Source: Anaerolineae bacterium | GTDB taxonomy: Bacteria; Chloroflexota; Anaerolineae; 4572-78; NAK82 | Reading direction: 5' to 3' | DNA: 9,558 nucleotides | Assembly: GCA_030598425.1 (NCBI GenBank) | Contig: JAUVPY010000057.1 | Location: 1 to 9,558, forward strand | Part shown: positions 5,545 through 9,558 of the stretch, one piece after another | How the letters are laid out: the number at the start of each line of letters is the position of its first letter | How positions within the stretch are numbered: the first letter of the stretch is position 1 | Notes under the pieces: model-generated | What the model was told of the DNA's origin: nothing | Database searches by the model: none | The model's input: the letters and a program-made list of their open reading frames with translations, nothing else | Program-made: the position numbers and the translations under genes

Positions 5545-6759
5545 ATGCGTGCTATTTACGTTGACAAGAATATCCCTAAAGCTCTCTTAGTCAAAGTCCT
5601 CAAGCCAATCTGGCCCGGTGTTGTCTTCAGTCCTCTATCCATATCTCGTTATGAAGACCTGCCGGAACCCGACTTGCCTGGCCCCCGCTGGGTGCGAGTT
5701 GAGAACAAGCAATGCGGCATTTGTGCCAGCGACCTATCACTGCTCTTCGTGGACGCTGATCCTTCGATCGCGCCCATTGCCCTGCCGGGCTACCAGCGCC
5801 TCTACCTCGGACACGAAGCGCTCGGCGTCGTGAAAGAGGTCGGCCCTGAGGTGACGCGGGTGAGAGTGGGTGACCGGGTGATAATGGACACTCGTTTCCA
5901 GGGGCCGAATTGTCTGAGTCAGGAGATTGATCCGCCCTGTCCGCACTGCGCCGAGGGCAACTACATACGCTGTGAAAACGCCTCGGCGGGGATCGGGCCG
6001 CGCGGGATTGGCGGGGGTTGGGGTGATGGCTTCACCGCCCACGAGACCGAGATTTACCCAATCTCCGATGATCCGACAGATGACCAGGCCATGATGATCG
6101 AACCCATCAGTACGGGGCTACGGACGGTTCTGCGCCGTAAACCGGGACCCGGTCAGCGCGCTCTGATCCTTGGCAGCGGCAGCGTAGGGCTTAACACGCT
6201 GCAGTGCCTTCGCGCCGTGTCCCCTGAATGCCATATCACGGTCATCGCCCGCCACCAGCACCAGGCCGAAACGGCCCATCGCCTGGGAGCGGACGAGGTA
6301 GTGACAGATGAGGATGGCTACCTGGCAACGGCCCGCATCACTGGTGCAAAGCTATACGAGGGAATGTTCGGCAACCGCATGCTGCTGGGTGGCTTCGACG
6401 TAATCTACGATTGTGTCGGCTCAGCCAAGACTCTGCAAGATTGTCTGCGCTGGACACGGGCTGGCGGCGCGGTGGTGTTGGCGGGTGTCAAGCTGGCCCC
6501 TCTTAAGCTGGATCTCAACCCAATTTGGTATCAGGAAGTGGACCTTATCGGTATCTATGCCCACGGCGCCGAGTCGTGGGAGGGGCAAATGCGGCCCACG
6601 TACGATCTGGTGATTGAGTTAATGCGTCAGGGTAAATTGACGGCGGATGGTCTCATCACTCACCGCTTTCCTTTAAGTCAATGGCGTCAGGCAGTGAGTA
6701 CCGCATTGAACAAACGCAACGGAACGATTAAAGTAGTATTTGATTACACATTAGAGTAA
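5545..6759 (+). CDS. Zinc-dependent medium-chain dehydrogenase (threonine/alcohol dehydrogenase-like)
   Basis: A 404-residue MDR-family oxidoreductase that would use NAD(P) to oxidise an alcohol or polyol; the substrate cannot be read from sequence. The GroES-like N-terminal half has the catalytic-zinc motif CGICASD (Cys60), GHE (89-91), and a structural-zinc lobe with Cys123, Cys132, Cys135 and Cys143. The nucleotide-binding half starts with GSGSVG (210-215). MMIEPIS (183-189) is at the usual hinge. The structural-zinc Cys spacing is C-x8-C-x2-C-x7-C, the first gap longer than the usual x2. The ATG at 5545 lacks a strong ribosome site but is followed at once by plausible family sequence. The next gene begins 0 to 42 nt after the stop, so the two are probably co-transcribed. 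Confidence 0.93.
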   Translation: MRAIYVDKNIPKALLVKVLKPIWPGVVFSPLSISRYEDLPEPDLPGPRWVRVENKQCGICASDLSLLFVDADPSIAPIALPGYQRLYLGHEALGVVKEVGPEVTRVRVGDRVIMDTRFQGPNCLSQEIDPPCPHCAEGNYIRCENASAGIGPRGIGGGWGDGFTAHETEIYPISDDPTDDQAMMIEPISTGLRTVLRRKPGPGQRALILGSGSVGLNTLQCLRAVSPECHITVIARHQHQAETAHRLGADEVVTDEDGYLATARITGAKLYEGMFGNRMLLGGFDVIYDCVGSAKTLQDCLRWTRAGGAVVLAGVKLAPLKLDLNPIWYQEVDLIGIYAHGAESWEGQMRPTYDLVIELMRQGKLTADGLITHRFPLSQWRQAVSTALNKRNGTIKVVFDYTLE

Positions 6760-6788
6760 GTGAAAAATGCCAGCAAAGGAAGACTCAC

Positions 6789-6793
6789 GGAGG
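6789..6793 (+). promoter_or_regulatory. Ribosome binding site deciding a GTG start
   Basis: Perfect GGAGG placed 8 nt before GTG 6802. It favours this start over GTG 6760, which abuts the preceding stop codon and has no such site. Confidence 0.75.
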
Positions 6794-6801
6794 TAAGTAT
6801 A

Positions 6802-8226
6802 GTGGTTACGTACAACGTCACAACGCACGCTGAAAGTGTCAGCTCTACGCCTGTTTCGGAAGATAGCCTACCCGAGAAATATATCTGGCAACCACGTCCA
6901 CTCAATATCTGGGTTGGTATGAATCCTGCCAATTATCTTCAGCTACACGTGCTCCGCTCAATCCAGCAGAGACTCCGGTCCCAGGGGTGTAATTTCGTTC
7001 AAGTGCCAGGAGAGGAGACAGAACTGGGGACTGTGGTCCATCTCGGCATCGGCTTCGGAGCGAATCTGCGGGAAGAAATAAGACCTTCAGCAGTATTCGG
7101 CCGGCTGACCAAGCCGCGCGGCACGGTCTTAACGATCACCGCAGTTGAAAGCATTCCAGATACTGACCTGTTCGAACTCGCGCGTGGACAGCTAGTCAAG
7201 AAGGCCTGTCATCTTGGTATTCTCGTGGAAGGCGACCTGGATGGAACCAGGGTGAAAAGAGCGCTCTGGGCCAGTATGGCCGGTAACCACAGCCTGCTTA
7301 CAGGCCAAGAAGAAGATATCTTGAACAACCTGGCACTGCGTGTGCAGGCTCACGCTGGCGCCGATAAAATAAACAAATTCGCGGGCGAGGATGAAACATC
7401 TATGTCCTGGGACGACTGGAGCCAATCACCCGTCCACCGAGATATCGCTCAAGCGGGACGCGCCCTGGGAGCAGCGGGTATCATTGAAGACAAGGTGATC
7501 TTGGATCACTATGGTACGGACAGACAGGCGCGAGATGTGTTACGCTTCTTGGAGCGAGGTGCGCTGGGTGAAGGTATGCGAAGCCAGCTTGACCCGACGT
7601 TGCGCGTGATGGCGGTGACGAGCACTGGTGGCGGGAAGATCAACGTCAGCCCCGACCCTACGGCTGGTCAGATCATCCCCATCAGTCAATTGACGTGGGA
7701 CGGTTATGTTCGGGCCCTCCCGCGCGGCTGTCCTATCACGTTCAACGATCCCTCAATTGAGACTCACGAAAATGGGCTGGTGTATCTGGCTGGTGCGCTG
7801 ATCAATGCTGGGCTGATAGACAGTTTGGACGGCTTTATGAGTTTTCTCAAGAGCCACTTTGCCGAACACGACCGAATCGATGTCCTCCCCGTCGGTCTGG
7901 AAGCAAAGGCAACGGCCATGGAGCACTTCCACCGGCAACCTAAGACAGGTTCCCTAAAAGACCCAGCTATGGTGGAGCTTGTTTATCCGAACGAAGAACG
8001 CTTTCCACCGATCGACTTCCCGTGCGGCGTGCGTCCAGCAGAACTGCAACTGCTGTCGGCTGTCTTCAGGTCCCAGGCCTTCAAGCAACCGGGACCGCTA
8101 GAAAAAGTAGTCATAGCTATTCTGCCCGGCCACGGGTCTGTGGCCCTCTATGGCGAGGGGCCGAGGGAAGAACTCACCGATATCTTGATCAACGGTATGG
8201 AGATGGAATCGCCGATACGGGTCTAG
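6802..8226 (+). CDS. Uncharacterised 474-residue protein following the dehydrogenase
   Basis: I do not recognise this family. From GTG 6802 (GGAGG 8 nt upstream) it is 474 residues; from GTG 6760 it would be 488. It appears soluble, with no signal peptide, membrane segment or coiled coil evident. Visible features are a stretch PLNIWVGMNPANYLQLHVL (about 33-51), several conserved-looking glycine-rich turns such as GIGFGAN and VTSTGGGKINVSP (the latter in the middle), RALPRGCPITFNDPSIETHENG (about two thirds along), and HGSVALYGEGPREEL near the C-terminus. The composition and codon use look like a normal gene. It starts right behind the medium-chain dehydrogenase, so a shared pathway is plausible but unproven; no catalytic motif supports a specific function. 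Confidence 0.88.
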   Translation: MVTYNVTTHAESVSSTPVSEDSLPEKYIWQPRPLNIWVGMNPANYLQLHVLRSIQQRLRSQGCNFVQVPGEETELGTVVHLGIGFGANLREEIRPSAVFGRLTKPRGTVLTITAVESIPDTDLFELARGQLVKKACHLGILVEGDLDGTRVKRALWASMAGNHSLLTGQEEDILNNLALRVQAHAGADKINKFAGEDETSMSWDDWSQSPVHRDIAQAGRALGAAGIIEDKVILDHYGTDRQARDVLRFLERGALGEGMRSQLDPTLRVMAVTSTGGGKINVSPDPTAGQIIPISQLTWDGYVRALPRGCPITFNDPSIETHENGLVYLAGALINAGLIDSLDGFMSFLKSHFAEHDRIDVLPVGLEAKATAMEHFHRQPKTGSLKDPAMVELVYPNEERFPPIDFPCGVRPAELQLLSAVFRSQAFKQPGPLEKVVIAILPGHGSVALYGEGPREELTDILINGMEMESPIRV

Positions 8227-8297
8227 GTTCTAAACAAGACCAGGTACGTGCCCATTGATGCCCCAAGAGCTGATTATCGAATGATGGACTGTGTATC

Positions 8298-9290
8298 GTG
8301 AAAGCCCTAGTCATCGGCGCTACTGGCTTCATTGGAGGGGCCATTGCGCGAGCAGCGGTGGCGCAAGGTTGGCAGGTGCGCGCTATGCGCCGCGACGACC
8401 GGCGGGACGGCGCGATCGGTGACCTGGCTGAGAAGGCCGAGATTGAGTGGTATCAGGCCAATTTGATAGATGCCAGCACCATCGCCGAGGCGATGCTTGG
8501 CTGCGACGTGGTTTTCCACGCGGCGGGTTATTATCCGACCACCACCCGCGACCCGGCCCGTCAGGTGCGACGCGCGCAGACCCAGATGGAAGGAGTGTTG
8601 CTGGCTTTTCGCCAGGCCAAACCAGACCTGCTGGTCTACACCAGTGCGCTCAGCACCATCGGCCCTCCATCGGAACCAGGCCGCCTGGCGAACGAGAACG
8701 ACGTATACCAACTGGGCAGCGTGAAAGCCCCGTACTTTGACATCAAAATTGTAATGGAGCAAACTGCTCTGGAGTCCGGACTGCCGGTGGTGGCCTTGTG
8801 CCCAACCGCTGTGTTTGGGCCTGGAGACGTGAAGCCGACCAGCGGCCGGCTGGTCATCAATGTGGCGCGAGGACTACTGCCCTTCTACCCCGACGGCCAG
8901 ATCAACGTGGTGGACGTGCGAGACGTGGCAGCGGCGCACGTGGCTGCCGTGGAACGCGGTCGGACCGGCGAACGTTACATCATCGGCGACGAGAATATGA
9001 GCTTCCACCACATGTTGGCGACTATGGCTCAGCAATCTGGACGAAGGCCGCCGTGGATGCGCCTGCCATCAAGATTAGTCGAACTGACCGGCTCTGCGGC
9101 GGGTCAATTGGGCATTCTGGGAGCCGATATGCTCCAGGCGATTCGCTGTTTTCAGCCCCTCGATACAGGCAAAGCCCGCGCCGAGCTAGGCCTTACCACC
9201 CGTCCCTTCGCAGAATCCGTATACGACGCCTTGGTCTGGTTCTATGAGCGTGGCTATTTGGGTAGCCGGGCAGACATCAACACGAAATAA
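8298..9290 (+). CDS. NAD(P)-dependent epimerase/dehydratase (extended SDR, HpnA/dihydroflavonol-reductase-like)
   Basis: A 330-residue extended short-chain dehydrogenase. The N-terminal Rossmann motif is GATGFIG (7-13). Next come HAAGYYP (74-80), the catalytic-region Ser in YTSALS (114-119), the YxxxK pair Tyr146 and Lys150, PTAVFGPGD (169-177), and NVVDVRDVAAAHVAA (203-217). The overall pattern resembles the hopanoid-associated HpnA and dihydroflavonol-4-reductase-like proteins, which act on sugars or ketone substrates. No other hopanoid gene is visible, so the substrate is open. GTG 8298 starts directly on the Rossmann strand; the ribosome site is weak. It lies 71 nt after the preceding gene and 14 nt before the next. 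Confidence 0.92.
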   Translation: MKALVIGATGFIGGAIARAAVAQGWQVRAMRRDDRRDGAIGDLAEKAEIEWYQANLIDASTIAEAMLGCDVVFHAAGYYPTTTRDPARQVRRAQTQMEGVLLAFRQAKPDLLVYTSALSTIGPPSEPGRLANENDVYQLGSVKAPYFDIKIVMEQTALESGLPVVALCPTAVFGPGDVKPTSGRLVINVARGLLPFYPDGQINVVDVRDVAAAHVAAVERGRTGERYIIGDENMSFHHMLATMAQQSGRRPPWMRLPSRLVELTGSAAGQLGILGADMLQAIRCFQPLDTGKARAELGLTTRPFAESVYDALVWFYERGYLGSRADINTK

Positions 9291-9304
9291 CAGGTGAAGT
9301 TCAA

Positions 9305-9558
9305 ATGGAATATGAAGAACAACCGAAAAGAGATGAAGCAGCCTATATAACCATTGTAGAAGGCCCTCCCCCAGAATTTGCGGAGATCGAAACAGAATGG
9401 ACCGCTTCCCTGGCCGAAGGGCCTTCTCCAGCCATCGTTGCTATGTGCGAAACCCGCACGCTCAACGGCGAAGTGCTAGTCGAACGCTGTCGCCAGGCGT
9501 GGCAAGAAGGACGGCCTGCTCGCCTGGATTTTCCGCAACCGGATGGCGCGCGGGCCGA
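9305..9558 (+). CDS. Unrecognised gene, 3' end outside window
   Basis: An open frame of 84 codons plus two bases from ATG 9305 to the window edge, preceded by AGGTGA (about 9292-9297). It begins MEYEEQPKRDEAAYITIVEG, and is acidic and soluble-looking at the N-terminus. It later contains a stretch AMCETRTLNGEVLVERCRQA and ends RLDFPQPDG at the edge. I recognise no domain. Its 14-nt distance from the SDR gene suggests co-transcription. Confidence 0.75.
   Translation, partial: MEYEEQPKRDEAAYITIVEGPPPEFAEIETEWTASLAEGPSPAIVAMCETRTLNGEVLVERCRQAWQEGRPARLDFPQPDGARA

Noticed and set aside
8227..8297. Terminator or promoter between the unknown gene and the SDR gene
   Set aside because: No convincing hairpin with a T-run and no well-spaced -35/-10 pair was seen in the 71 bp.

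Overview
The window looks like a moderately GC-rich bacterial chromosome segment, most likely from the Chloroflexota. This is an inference from a CIRCE-controlled groES-groEL operon, a stand-alone Rab/Ras-like small GTPase, an intergenic heptamer repeat and the mix of gene types; no rRNA or other decisive marker is present. No mobile elements, tRNAs or CRISPR arrays were seen.

Layout. Positions 1-1540 (minus strand) hold groES and the first three quarters of groEL. They are driven by a clear sigma-70-type promoter (1630-1658) with a perfect CIRCE operator (1599-1625), so the chaperonin operon is expected to be repressed by HrcA. The divergent spacer contains a perfect 15-bp inverted repeat (1681-1719). 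A plus-strand Rab/Ras-like GTPase follows (1837-2337). It converges on, and overlaps by 6 bp, the minus-strand methionyl-tRNA synthetase gene metG (2332-4107).

The most interesting region is the metG leader (about 4108-4425, minus strand). It has a near-consensus promoter (TTTACA, 17 bp, TATAAT), then a 44-codon ORF in which 12 of the first 29 codons are Met. A 9-nt segment inside that ORF can pair with the left arm of a downstream intrinsic terminator, and metG follows. This is the layout of ribosome-mediated transcription attenuation, with Met-tRNA charging sensed by a Met-rich leader peptide controlling the enzyme that charges Met-tRNA. Much of the Met-codon run comes from a 24-bp (8-codon) tandem duplication. 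I know of no described metG attenuator of this kind; it is the main candidate for a new regulatory system here.

From about 4684 to the end all genes are on the plus strand: an N-formylglutamate-amidohydrolase-like protein with an uncertain start, a heptamer-repeat spacer, a zinc-dependent medium-chain dehydrogenase, an unrecognised 474-residue protein closely following it, an extended SDR related to HpnA/dihydroflavonol-reductase-like enzymes, and the beginning of an unrecognised gene that runs off the end. The last genes are closely spaced and may be partly co-transcribed, but the sequence does not show a common pathway.
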